Made by a program: the position numbers and the translations under genes. Below the pieces are notes generated by a model. The model did not search any database and was not told the DNA's origin. It saw nothing but the letters and a program-made list of their open reading frames with translations. From Chromohalobacter canadensis (GTDB lineage Bacteria > Pseudomonadota > Gammaproteobacteria > Pseudomonadales > Halomonadaceae), in the NCBI RefSeq assembly GCF_029544075.1, contig NZ_JAJQJH010000001.1:186001-250000 (forward strand): a stretch of DNA of 64,000 bases, written 5' to 3'. Position 1 is the first letter of the stretch. Each line of letters starts with the position of its first letter. Of this stretch, positions 20,507 to 28,472 are shown piece by piece.

Positions 20507-21655
20507 TCATTGGCGTAGGGCGCCGAGCGCATGGCGGAGCTCGGCGCTTGCGGTGTCGATGTCCGCCTCGGTAGTGAAGCGGCCGAAGCTGAAACGAATG
20601 GACGCCAAGGCGCGAATGCGATCGGTGCCGATGGCCTTCAATACATAGGATGGCTCGACACTGGCTGAGTTGCACGCCGAACCGGTCGATACCGCCAGCG
20701 CACGCAGCGCCATCAGTAGCGATTCACCGTCGACGTCGTCGAACGCCAGGTTAACGATCATGGGGACCGAGACGTCGAGTGCTGTGTTGCAGTGTACGCC
20801 TTCGCACGCAGCGAGGCCGTCGAGAAAACGCTGACGCATGGCCAGGCCATGGGTATGATCGGCTTCCTGTGCGTCGGCCGCCAGGGAGAACGCTTCGCCC
20901 ATGCCCGCGATCTGATGCGTGGGCAGCGTGCCCGAGCGCATGCCGCGTTCGTGACCGCCGCCATGGATCAGCGCCTCAATACGAATGTCGGGGCTGCGGC
21001 GTACATAGAGCGCGCCGACGCCCTTGGGGCCGTAGGTCTTGTGCGCCGACATCGACATCAGGTCGATGCCCATGGCGTTGACATCGAGCGCGATCTTGCC
21101 GGTGGCCTGGGCGGCATCGACATGGAAGACCGCGCCAGCGGCGTGGACGACCTCGGCCAGCGCCGCCAACTCGTGGATGCTGCCCAGCTCGTTGTTGACG
21201 GCCATCAGCGAGACCAGAATGGTATCCTCGCGCATGGCGTCGTTGAGCTGCGTGGGCGTTACGCGGCCATCCGCACCGGGCGTCAGCCAGGTCACGTCGA
21301 AACCTTCGGCCTCTAGTGCGAGGGCGGTATCGACGACGGCCTTATGTTCGATACGCGAGGTGACCAGATGCCGACCGCGCGCTCGGTTGGCACGCATGAA
21401 GCCGGTCAACGCCAGGTTATCGGCCTCGGTAGCACCACTGGTCCAAACGATCTCTCGCGGATCGGCGGCGATCAAATCGGCGACTTGGCGGCGTGCGCTT
21501 TCTACTGCCTGTTCGGCTAGCCATCCCGGCATGTGGCTACGCGAAGCAGGATTGGCGTAGACGCCATCGAGTGTCAGGTGACGCGCCATCACCTCCGCGA
21601 CGCGTGGGTCGACGGGGGTGGTGGCGGCATAGTCAAGATACACGGGTGAGGTCAT
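20507..21655 (-). CDS. iscS: Cysteine desulfurase IscS, short C-terminus
   Basis: A 382-residue class I cysteine desulfurase, supplying sulfur for clusters and tRNA thiolation. The N-terminus is 'VYLDYAATTPVDPRV', the PLP Lys is Lys206 in 'SMSAHKTYGPKG', and the catalytic loop is 'STGSACNSASVEPSYVLKAIG' with Cys328. E. coli IscS is 404 residues and ends in a tail after the final helix that helps dock IscU. Here the protein stops at 'AELRHALGALRQ', without that tail of about 20 residues. No iscU is present downstream, which fits. IscR lies 46 bases upstream. Confidence 0.94.
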   Translation of the reverse strand: MTSPVYLDYAATTPVDPRVAEVMARHLTLDGVYANPASRSHMPGWLAEQAVESARRQVADLIAADPREIVWTSGATEADNLALTGFMRANRARGRHLVTSRIEHKAVVDTALALEAEGFDVTWLTPGADGRVTPTQLNDAMREDTILVSLMAVNNELGSIHELAALAEVVHAAGAVFHVDAAQATGKIALDVNAMGIDLMSMSAHKTYGPKGVGALYVRRSPDIRIEALIHGGGHERGMRSGTLPTHQIAGMGEAFSLAADAQEADHTHGLAMRQRFLDGLAACEGVHCNTALDVSVPMIVNLAFDDVDGESLLMALRALAVSTGSACNSASVEPSYVLKAIGTDRIRALASIRFSFGRFTTEADIDTASAELRHALGALRQ

Positions 21656-21701
21656 GACGGCTCGTATCGATGATGGCGCTGGCGCCTACTGCTCCGCAAG
21701 G

Positions 21702-22184
21702 TCATTGCGGCGCAATGCTGATGGTATCGGTGCTGATCGTCTCTGGTGCGACGCGCTGCTGACGAGCGGCGATATCGCGGACTTCCTGGCGTTCTACCAG
21801 CTCGGCGAGCGTAATGGCGTCGAGGAAGCCATGAATCTTGTCTGACAGATCGCACCACAAATGATGCGTCAGGCAGGTATCGCCCTGCTGGCAATCCGAG
21901 AGACCCTGGCAGCGCGTCGCATCCACGGATTCATCCACCGCACCGATGACCGAGGCCACTGAAATGGCGCTGGACGCATGCGCGAGCAAGTAACCGCCGC
22001 CCGGGCCACGTACGCTATTGACCAGTTTGGCACGCTTGAGCCGCGCGAACAGCTGTTCCAGATAGGACAGCGAGATCGCTTGGCGTTTGGAAATGTCAGC
22101 GAGGCTGATAGGGCCGGCATCGGCATGCAGCGCCAAATCCAGCATCGCGGTGACGGCATAGCGTCCCTTGGTCGTCAAGCGCAT
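21702..22184 (-). CDS. iscR: Fe-S-responsive Rrf2 regulator IscR
   Basis: A 160-residue Rrf2-family winged-helix repressor ([21 protein letters not shown]). The DNA-binding helix has '[31 protein letters not shown]'. The [2Fe-2S] ligand cluster is '[13 protein letters not shown]' (three Cys) followed by His, as in IscR. The C-terminal tail is longer and more variable. It is the first gene of the shortened isc operon and lies behind a clear promoter at 22273-22301, downstream of trmJ as in enterics. A type 1 IscR palindrome is not obvious to me. Confidence 0.95.
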   Translation of the reverse strand: MRLTTKGRYAVTAMLDLALHADAGPISLADISKRQAISLSYLEQLFARLKRAKLVNSVRGPGGGYLLAHASSAISVASVIGAVDESVDATRCQGLSDCQQGDTCLTHHLWCDLSDKIHGFLDAITLAELVERQEVRDIAARQQRVAPETISTDTISIAPQ

Positions 22185-22272
22185 AAGTCGAAGTGATCGG
22201 GCGTCGGTGATGAAGCGATTGACCAGGCAGGACATGCAATCCGTATGGAATGTTTGCCTGAAACGTAGCCGT

Positions 22273-22301
22273 ATTATGGGAAAACCCAGTAACGCGGTCA
22301 A
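22273..22301 (-). promoter_or_regulatory. Sigma-70-type promoter for the isc operon
   Basis: Read on the minus strand, TTGACC (22301-22296), a 17-base spacer and CATAAT (22278-22273) stand about 90 bases upstream of the iscR start. The -35 overlaps the trmJ stop codon. Spacing is ideal and both hexamers match at five of six positions. Confidence 0.75.
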
Positions 22302-23074
22302 CCATTCCCGTCGTGGTTCTCCTGGCGGGCCAACGCCCGGCTTTGCTTGTTCACGGCCCCGAGAATGCCGCGCAAGATGTTCATTTCCATGCTGTCGATG
22401 TGGCTGCGCATGAAGAGTCGGCGCAGACGCGCCATCAACTGACGCGGGTTGTCGGGGTCGTGAAAGTCGATCTCGATCAGCGTCCGCTCGAGATGATCGA
22501 AGAAGCGCTCCAGATCGTCATGGCTGGCCGGTGGATTGTCCCATTCGACTCCGAACGGCGTGTCCGGGGAATCTTCCGCACCCAGCGCCGCTATTCGACA
22601 TTCATAGGCCAGCACCTGGACCGCGGCGGCCAGGTTGAGCGAGCTGAAGTCGGGATTAGTGGGGATATGCACATGGGCATGGCAGCGCTGCAGTTCGCCG
22701 TTGGTCATGCCACTGTCCTCGCGTCCAAAAACCAACGCGGCCTGGGCGGCCTCGGGCGCGCACTCGCTGGGGAGGCGTTCGCCCAGTGCGCGTGGGGTGA
22801 GCATGGGCCAGGGCAGGTGGCGTACGCGGGCGCTGGCGCCGACCACGAAGGTGCAGTCGCCGACAGCCTCTTCGAGCGTGGCATACACCTTGGCATTACT
22901 CACCAGGACATCGGCACCGGAAGCACGAGCGTGAGATTCGGAGCCGTAAACCTCGCAGCGTGGCGCGACGAGGACAAGATCGGCAAGGCCCATGTTATGC
23001 ATGGCGCGGGCGGTGCCACCGATGTTGCCGGGATGGCTGGTGCCGATGAGAACGATACGCAGTTTGTCGAGCAT
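22298..23074 (-). CDS. trmJ: tRNA (cytidine/uridine-32-2'-O)-methyltransferase TrmJ
   Basis: A 258-residue SPOUT methyltransferase for position 32 of tRNA. The N-terminus is '[26 protein letters not shown]'-type, the middle has '[16 protein letters not shown]', and the knot end is '[23 protein letters not shown]'. The C-terminal extension has the dimer helix region with '[12 protein letters not shown]'. The arrangement suhB (divergent) - trmJ - iscR is the same as in E. coli. Confidence 0.95.
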   Translation of the reverse strand: MLDKLRIVLIGTSHPGNIGGTARAMHNMGLADLVLVAPRCEVYGSESHARASGADVLVSNAKVYATLEEAVGDCTFVVGASARVRHLPWPMLTPRALGERLPSECAPEAAQAALVFGREDSGMTNGELQRCHAHVHIPTNPDFSSLNLAAAVQVLAYECRIAALGAEDSPDTPFGVEWDNPPASHDDLERFFDHLERTLIEIDFHDPDNPRQLMARLRRLFMRSHIDSMEMNILRGILGAVNKQSRALARQENHDGNG

Positions 23075-23156
23075 GATGATAGGGCGCGCGGCTGAGAAAC
23101 GAATGGCGAGTCTATCATGGCTTGAGGCCGCGAAACTTCCCGTCCTGGGCGCCTTC

Positions 23157-23183
23157 TGCTAGGATGCGCGACGTTCTTTAACA
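23157..23183 (+). promoter_or_regulatory. suhB leader: extended -10 promoter followed by a boxA-like element
   Basis: TGCTAGGAT (23157-23165) is an extended -10. About seven bases further, GTTCTTTAACA (23173-23183) matches the rrn boxA core TCTTTAACA exactly and differs from TGCTCTTTAACA only in its first bases. It would lie at the very 5' end of the suhB transcript and about 25 bases before the start codon. In E. coli, suhB is autoregulated through a boxA in its leader. The -35 is weak. Confidence 0.65.
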
Positions 23184-23207
23184 GTTTCCGAGATTCAGGC
23201 CCGTATC

Positions 23208-24002
23208 ATGCATCCCATGGTTCAATTCGCACTGCGCGCCGCGCGTAGTGCCGCCGAGCAGTTCGTGCGTGCTCGCGACCGCATCGAAGTCGCGCGTGGC
23301 GACCAGCAGCTCGATCAGCTGCTGGCAGACACCGCGCGTAATGCCGAAACGCTCATCGACTCGCAGTTTCGTCGCAGTTATCCCCAGCATGGCCTTTCCG
23401 GTCGCTATACGGCGCACCGTGACGGCGAAGGTGAAGGCGCCGATTTCCATTGGCGTATCGAGCCGTTCCACGGCTATTCCAACCTGGCCGTGGCATCGCC
23501 CAATTTTGCCATTTCCATTATCTGTCTGGTCAAAGGCAAGCCCGAACATGCGGTGATTGTCTGTCCTTTCAGCGACGATGAATATCTCGTCAGCCGTGGG
23601 CGTGGCGCGCAGCTCAATGGGCGCCGCATTCGTGTGCCCAATCACATCTCGGTCGAGGGCGCACGCATTGCCGCCGGTTTGCCGGAGCCCTGGCTGCGTT
23701 CGCGCCATCTCCCGACATATTTGGCCTTGGTCCAAGCTCTCGGGCCGCAGGTCGAAAACTTCCTCAGCAGCGGTAGTGGCCTCCTGGATCTCGCGCAACT
23801 CGCTGCCGGCCGTGTCGATGCCGCCTTCGTGCTGGGGCTCGAAGAACAGGATCAACTGGTCGGTAGCCTCCTCCTCAAGGAGGCCGGAGCGCTGCTGGGC
23901 GGCCCGGACGGTAGCCCTACGGTCAGTATCGAACAGAATCTCATGGCCGCTACGCCGCGCCTTTACAAGACACTGGTACAGCAGCTCAAGCCGCGGATGT
24001 AA
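23208..24002 (+). CDS. suhB: SuhB-family protein lacking inositol-monophosphatase metal ligands
   Basis: A 264-residue IMPase-fold protein at the suhB position, starting MHPMVQFALRAARSA like SuhB of other gammaproteobacteria. 'VSRGRGAQLNGRRIRV' and 'SGSGLLDLAQLAAGRVDAAF' confirm the family. The catalytic site is not conserved. The DPLDGT metal motif is EPFHGY (85-90). The preceding Glu pair (EESG-type) after 'YPQH' is RYT (66-68). The lysine/aspartate N-terminal motif (DxVTxVD) is replaced by 'DQLLADTA'. SuhB is also a Nus factor for rRNA antitermination, a role that does not need catalysis in E. coli. A boxA-like leader and a strong terminator flank the gene. Confidence 0.9.
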   Translation: MHPMVQFALRAARSAAEQFVRARDRIEVARGDQQLDQLLADTARNAETLIDSQFRRSYPQHGLSGRYTAHRDGEGEGADFHWRIEPFHGYSNLAVASPNFAISIICLVKGKPEHAVIVCPFSDDEYLVSRGRGAQLNGRRIRVPNHISVEGARIAAGLPEPWLRSRHLPTYLALVQALGPQVENFLSSGSGLLDLAQLAAGRVDAAFVLGLEEQDQLVGSLLLKEAGALLGGPDGSPTVSIEQNLMAATPRLYKTLVQQLKPRM

Positions 24003-24024
24003 GTCCTTTGGACTGATTCGCACG

Positions 24025-24062
24025 AAATACCCCGCCGACATCGCGTTCGGCGGGGTATTTTT
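24025..24062 (+). terminator. Rho-independent terminator after suhB
   Basis: A perfect 14-bp stem, AAATACCCCGCCGA / TCGGCGGGGTATTT (24025-24038 with 24047-24060), carries an 8-base loop and is followed by TT. The A and T ends of the stem make it work on plus and probably also for the minus-strand operon ending at 24083. Confidence 0.9.
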
Positions 24063-24082
24063 CGTTGTGCGGCTTGTATGGG

Positions 24083-25531
24083 TCAGCCCGACGGGCCGAT
24101 CAGGTGCTTGACCTCGAGATAGGCGGAGAGCCCCCAGGGACCGAGCTCGCGGCCGATGCCGCTGCGCCCGAAGCCGCCCCAACTGGCCTCGGGCATGACG
24201 ATCTGCTCGCTGTTGTACCAGATGTTGCCGGCGCGCAATGCACGGCCGGCCCGCTGGGCGCGTTGCGGATCGCCACTGATGACCGTGGCGGCGAGGCCGA
24301 ACTCGTTGTCGTTGGCCAGGGCGATGGCATCGTCATCGGAGGCGACGCTGCGTGCGCACAGCACCGGACCGAAGATCTCCTCGCACCACAGGCGGCTGTC
24401 GGTGGGCACATCGCGAAACAGCGTCGGGGCGATGAAATAGCCCTGCGAAGGCAACTGGCGATGGCGGGCGTCGCGTACCGCATCCAGACCCTCGCGCTCG
24501 GCGACGGCCAGGTAGTCGCGGACTCGATCGCGCTGACGCTGGCTGGTCATCGGTCCCATGTCGGTGTCCTCGCCCAGCGGATCGCCCAGGCGTATGGCGT
24601 CGATGCGCGTGGCCAGCGCCTCGTACAGCGCCTCGGCCAGGGTCTCGTGCACGATCAGCCGCGAGGTCGCCGAGCAAATCTGCCCGCTGTTGAAATAGAT
24701 GCCGGCCATGACCCAGTCGGCGGCCTGTTCGACCTCGGCATCCTCGAGTACCAGGATCGGCGACTTGCCGCCGAGTTCCAGCGACACGCCGCGGCTCCCT
24801 TCGGCGGCGGCCTGCATGACACGCTCGCCCACGGCGTTACTGCCGGTGAACGACAGCTTGTCGATACCGCGATGGTGCGTCAGCGGTATGCCGATGCCGT
24901 CGCCATCGCCATGCAACAGGTTGAGCACGCCCGGCGGCAACGCGATCTCCAGGGCGATCTCGGCGAGGGCCTGTTCCGGCAGCGGCGTGACCTCGGAGGG
25001 CTTGAAGACCACCGTGCAGCCCGCCGCCAGGGCCGGCGCGATCTTCCAGGCGCTGGTCACCAGCGGGAAGTTCCACGGCGTGATCAGGCCGATCACCCCG
25101 GCGGGATCTTCGTAGCAGTAGGCGTCGACGCCCTCGATGTCGTGGGTGATGCGGCGTCCCTGGCGTGCTTCCAGGTCGCCGGCCTGGCGTGCGTAGTAGC
25201 GATAGCAGGCGATGGCGTCGTCGAGATCGATGCCGGCCTCGGCGAGCGCCTTGCCGTTGTTGGTCGCGGACAGCTCCATCAAGGCTTCGCGGCGTGCCGT
25301 CAGGGCGTCGGCCAGCGCATTCAGATAGGCGCCGCGACGTTCGCCGCCCAGGGCATGCCACCCGGGCAGCGCACGGCGTGCCGCCTCGACGGCCGCCTCG
25401 ACGTCGCGGGCATCGCCGGCCGTGACCTCGGCGATCTGGCGCTCATGATACGGGTCCATCACCGCCAGGCGTCGAGTACCGTGACTCGCGACCCAGCGGT
25501 TATCGATGAATTGGTGGTCGAGTGCTTGCAT
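24083..25531 (-). CDS. NAD-dependent aldehyde dehydrogenase (betaine/4-guanidinobutyraldehyde dehydrogenase-like)
   Basis: A 482-residue ALDH. It shows the NAD site 'ITPWNFPLVTSAWKIAPALAAGCTVVFKPSE', 'LSFTGSNAVGERV', the general base in 'VSLELGGKSPILVLED' and the nucleophile in 'FNSGQICSATSRLIVHE'. The GQICSATSRL block is the betaine/omega-aminoaldehyde dehydrogenase subtype. It is the last gene of the minus-strand operon, ten bases after the MBL gene. In this context the likely substrate is 4-guanidinobutyraldehyde (KauB role), giving 4-guanidinobutyrate; this is inference. A choline-related role is less likely, as no betA/betI is nearby. Confidence 0.85.
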   Translation of the reverse strand: MQALDHQFIDNRWVASHGTRRLAVMDPYHERQIAEVTAGDARDVEAAVEAARRALPGWHALGGERRGAYLNALADALTARREALMELSATNNGKALAEAGIDLDDAIACYRYYARQAGDLEARQGRRITHDIEGVDAYCYEDPAGVIGLITPWNFPLVTSAWKIAPALAAGCTVVFKPSEVTPLPEQALAEIALEIALPPGVLNLLHGDGDGIGIPLTHHRGIDKLSFTGSNAVGERVMQAAAEGSRGVSLELGGKSPILVLEDAEVEQAADWVMAGIYFNSGQICSATSRLIVHETLAEALYEALATRIDAIRLGDPLGEDTDMGPMTSQRQRDRVRDYLAVAEREGLDAVRDARHRQLPSQGYFIAPTLFRDVPTDSRLWCEEIFGPVLCARSVASDDDAIALANDNEFGLAATVISGDPQRAQRAGRALRAGNIWYNSEQIVMPEASWGGFGRSGIGRELGPWGLSAYLEVKHLIGPSG

Positions 25532-25541
25532 GGTGGCTCCT

Positions 25542-26285
25542 TCAGAGGGCGTGGTCGCGCAGCCAGTCATCGATCATGGCGTGCAGGCGTGCCCCGGAAA
25601 AACTGGGAAAATGACCGCCGTGAACGACGCGCGCGGGCAATTCGCGCAGACGGCGCATGCTGGCGGCGTAATCGCGGGCGCTACTGTGATAGACATCCTC
25701 GATCAGTGGCCCGTCGTAGATGAGATCGCCAGAGATCAGGATACCGCTGGCGGCCTCCCAGAGTGCGATGCCGCCGGGGGAGTGCCCCGGCGTATGGATG
25801 ACCTCGAAACGGCGGTCGCCGAGGTCAATGATCTCGCCGTCCTCGAGCGTGGCGATACGCGTCGGCGGGGCGATACGGTAGCGGTGATGCTCGAAGGGGG
25901 CCGGCGGCAGGGCATCGAACATCGCATCGTCGAGAAAGGCGTCGGCCAGGGTGCGCGCGTTGTCCGGATCGGCCAGGATATCGGCCTCGGCGGCGTGTAC
26001 ATGGCAGCAGTCGAACTCGTGCGCGCTACCGATATGATCGAAGTGGGTGTGGCTCGCCACCGCGATCAGGTCGCGTTCGCTGAGCAGCGGGACCTGCCGG
26101 CGCAGCGGCACGGCACCCAGGCCGAAGTCCACCAGCAAGTCTCTCTCGCGGCCCCGCACGTGCCAGATATTGCAGCGGTAGAACGGCTTGATGGCGGGCT
26201 CGTCGATCCGCGTGATCCCGTCATCGAGCGAGGTGGTGCGATACCAGCTCGCGGCATCGCCTCGAGGAAGCGAGAAACGGCTCAT
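25542..26285 (-). CDS. MBL-fold metallo-hydrolase
   Basis: A 247-residue metallo-beta-lactamase-fold protein with the dinuclear metal motif 'SHTHFDHIGSAHEF' (HxHxDH), a third-His region 'IHTPGHSPGGIALWE', the bridging Asp in 'LISGDLIYDG' and a late 'VVHGGHFPSF'. No signal peptide is present. The start overlaps the amidase stop (ATGA), so it is co-translated with the operon. The substrate is unknown; by context it may hydrolyse an intermediate or by-product of guanidino-compound breakdown, but nothing in the sequence says which. Confidence 0.8.
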   Translation of the reverse strand: MSRFSLPRGDAASWYRTTSLDDGITRIDEPAIKPFYRCNIWHVRGRERDLLVDFGLGAVPLRRQVPLLSERDLIAVASHTHFDHIGSAHEFDCCHVHAAEADILADPDNARTLADAFLDDAMFDALPPAPFEHHRYRIAPPTRIATLEDGEIIDLGDRRFEVIHTPGHSPGGIALWEAASGILISGDLIYDGPLIEDVYHSSARDYAASMRRLRELPARVVHGGHFPSFSGARLHAMIDDWLRDHAL

Positions 26286-27064
26286 GCGATTGTCTCCGTC
26301 ATCGGCCTGAGGTCCTGGAGGTAGTCCTGATGGGCGCGGCTTGCGTCGATGCGGCTCAGGTCGATGTCGACCACCAGGCTGCCCGCCGCGTCACCGAGGC
26401 GCCCAAGAACCTCGCCATCCGGTCCCGCTATCAGGCTGTTGCCACAATAATGCAGTTCGGCTTCCTCGCCGGCCCGGTTGATGCAGGCGACGAAGCACTG
26501 GTTGTCGAGGGCCCGGGCCCGGATCTGCAGCGCCTGGCGTTCGGCATTGGGCACCATGTTGGCGGTGGGCGAGAGGATGACCTGAGCCCCCTGAGTGGCG
26601 AGCGCCCTGGCCACCTCGGGAAACTCGTTGTCATAGCAGATCATCAGCCCGAGGCGGCCGAGGCGCGTATCTACCACGCAGCAGTCCTCGCCGGCGGTGA
26701 AGAAGGCATGTTCGCGATCCCACAGCTGGCGCTTGTGGTAGGTGGCGACACGCTCGCCCCGGTCGTCGATCAGCACGGCGGAATTGGTCAGGCGTCCGTC
26801 GGCTTGCCGCTCGGCCAGGCCGAAGAGCAGGAACAGATGGTGCTCGGCGGCGAGCTCGGCGGCCCGCTGGGCGATCGGGCCGCCCACCGGCTCGGCGAGT
26901 TCCTCCAGTCGCTCGAAGATATTGTAGCCGCTCAGGGCGAGCTCGGGGAGGACCAGCAGGTCCGCACCGGCCGCCGCTGCCTGCTGGCACTGGCGCGCAA
27001 GAGACGCCAGGTTGGCGGCCACGTCGCCGCACACGGGGGCGGTTTGCGCCAGCATCAGTCTCAT
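26282..27064 (-). CDS. Nitrilase-superfamily omega-amidase (DavA-like)
   Basis: A 260-residue carbon-nitrogen hydrolase with the Glu-Lys-Cys triad: Glu41 in 'LVLPELALSGYNIF', Lys111 in 'ATYHKRQLWD', Cys143 in 'GLMICYDNEFPE'. From memory of the family, 'LHYCGNSLIAGPDG' and the 'YLQDLRPMT' ending resemble 5-aminopentanamidase (DavA) of Pseudomonas. In an operon with guanidinobutyrase, 4-guanidinobutyramide is a chemically sensible substrate; this is inference. ATG 27064 is preferred over GTG 27073 because AGGAGA stands nine bases before it. The stop overlaps the MBL start. Confidence 0.8.
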   Translation of the reverse strand: MRLMLAQTAPVCGDVAANLASLARQCQQAAAAGADLLVLPELALSGYNIFERLEELAEPVGGPIAQRAAELAAEHHLFLLFGLAERQADGRLTNSAVLIDDRGERVATYHKRQLWDREHAFFTAGEDCCVVDTRLGRLGLMICYDNEFPEVARALATQGAQVILSPTANMVPNAERQALQIRARALDNQCFVACINRAGEEAELHYCGNSLIAGPDGEVLGRLGDAAGSLVVDIDLSRIDASRAHQDYLQDLRPMTETIA

Positions 27065-27069
27065 CGGTG

Positions 27070-28404
27070 TCACTCTCCTGCGGTCTGTGAAGCGTTCGCG
27101 CGGGACTTGGTCAACAGCATGGCGCCGAGCCAGTAGAGGCCGCCGGTGATGACGAAGACTGGCAGCGAGGCGCCGAAGGCCAGCGGTGCGACCAGCGACC
27201 AGTAGGCGGCCAGCCCGGCGCCGATCACGTAGGCGCCGATGGCCACCGGCGCGGTGGGGCGTCCCAGCTGGTGACGCGCCTTGAGCAGTTCGGGGCTGTA
27301 ACCCTCGCGACCGACCAGGTAGTAATCGACGATGATCACCGAGAAGGCCGGGATGAACAGCGCGCCTATCAATAGCAGAAAGTTCTGGAACTGGTCCAGG
27401 ATGCCGGGAATCAGGGCGCCGAAGACGGTCACGATCCCGATGATAAGCGCCGGCTTCCAGAAGGCCATGCCGGGCGACACGTTCATGCAGGACAGGGTGG
27501 CGCTGTAGACGGCCATGACATTGGTGGTCATCACGGAGAAGAAGATGACCAGGGCCGCGGGCAGGCCGAAGCCGAAACCGGAGAGCAGCCGGGTCGGGTC
27601 GTAGGTCTGCTCCATGCCGTTCATGACCGACAGCCCGGAAACGGCGGCACCCAGGCCCATGGCGATCATGGCGGCCATCACGTAGCCAAGGTAGGTGCCC
27701 CAGACGGCGATGGCGCCGCTCTTGCAGTTACGATTGTAATCCGCCGAGGACGAGATCCAGGAGAAGGCGGTGGCGATGACGATGTCGAAGGCGATGCCCA
27801 GGGTGATGCCGTTACGGGCCTCGACCGGCATGTCCAGCAGGGTCGAGACATCGTAGTGGAGGTTCAACTGGTAGAGCACCACGGCGGCCAGCGCCACCAT
27901 GGCCATCGCCGCCCAGCGTTCGACCCGCTCGATGCCCAGGTGGCCACGCAGCACGATGAGTACCACCACGGTCTCGCAGAGGATGGTCATCAAGGGCAGG
28001 TTGGAGTAGCCGGTGGTCGCCTGGATGGCGTAGTCGAGACTCATGCCGGCGAGCAGGGCCTGGATCCAGCTCCAGGCGATCAATACCCCCATGTTGACCA
28101 GCGAGATCAACCGGCTGCCGAGCGGGCCGTACGCGCGCCGGGTCAACGCCATGGAAGGCAGGCCGGTGCGCTGGCCCATCAGTCCGACCAGCAGGAGCGG
28201 AATAGCGCCGATCAACGAGCCGATCAGCACGCTGCCCATGGCGGTCGTGAAGGGCAGGTCGGGTACCAGGAGCATGCCGGTGAGGATGGTGGTGACCACG
28301 ACGTTGGCGCCGAGCCATAGGGCGACAGTGCCGAACGCCCCGAGGCTCTTGTGCTGGTGGTCGTCGAGGGTGTCCTGGCCGAGCAGACGATGGAAGAAAG
28401 CCAT
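27070..28404 (-). CDS. NCS1-family (CodB-like) permease
   Basis: A 444-residue membrane protein with about twelve hydrophobic helices ('FGTVALWLGANVVVTTILTGMLLV', 'AMGSVLIGSLIGAIPLLLVGLMGQRTGL', 'LISLVNMGVLIAWSWIQALLAGMSLDYAI'). The LG-A-N and GQRTGL-P-xxLxRxxxGxxG patterns are those of nucleobase:cation symporter-1, cytosine/allantoin type. It is in the operon 68 bases after the ThDP-enzyme gene and five bases before the amidase. The transported compound is unknown; a guanidino compound or amide fits the operon. Confidence 0.85.
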   Translation of the reverse strand: MAFFHRLLGQDTLDDHQHKSLGAFGTVALWLGANVVVTTILTGMLLVPDLPFTTAMGSVLIGSLIGAIPLLLVGLMGQRTGLPSMALTRRAYGPLGSRLISLVNMGVLIAWSWIQALLAGMSLDYAIQATTGYSNLPLMTILCETVVVLIVLRGHLGIERVERWAAMAMVALAAVVLYQLNLHYDVSTLLDMPVEARNGITLGIAFDIVIATAFSWISSSADYNRNCKSGAIAVWGTYLGYVMAAMIAMGLGAAVSGLSVMNGMEQTYDPTRLLSGFGFGLPAALVIFFSVMTTNVMAVYSATLSCMNVSPGMAFWKPALIIGIVTVFGALIPGILDQFQNFLLLIGALFIPAFSVIIVDYYLVGREGYSPELLKARHQLGRPTAPVAIGAYVIGAGLAAYWSLVAPLAFGASLPVFVITGGLYWLGAMLLTKSRANASQTAGE

Positions 28405-28472
28405 GGTGTTGTCCTTGTAGTGTTATGGAAAACCGTTGTTCCCGAGACGGCTCTCGGGCCGCGGTTGGCGCC

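Noticed and set aside
24083-25531. Betaine aldehyde dehydrogenase of a choline-to-betaine (bet) operon
   Set aside because: Its GQICSATSRL block matches, but betA, betI and a choline transporter are absent and the gene is the tail of the gbuA operon.
24065-25723. A 552-codon plus-strand open frame opposite the aldehyde dehydrogenase gene
   Set aside because: Its translation has no recognisable domain and the opposite strand encodes a complete ALDH with all motifs. Long antisense frames are expected at this GC content.
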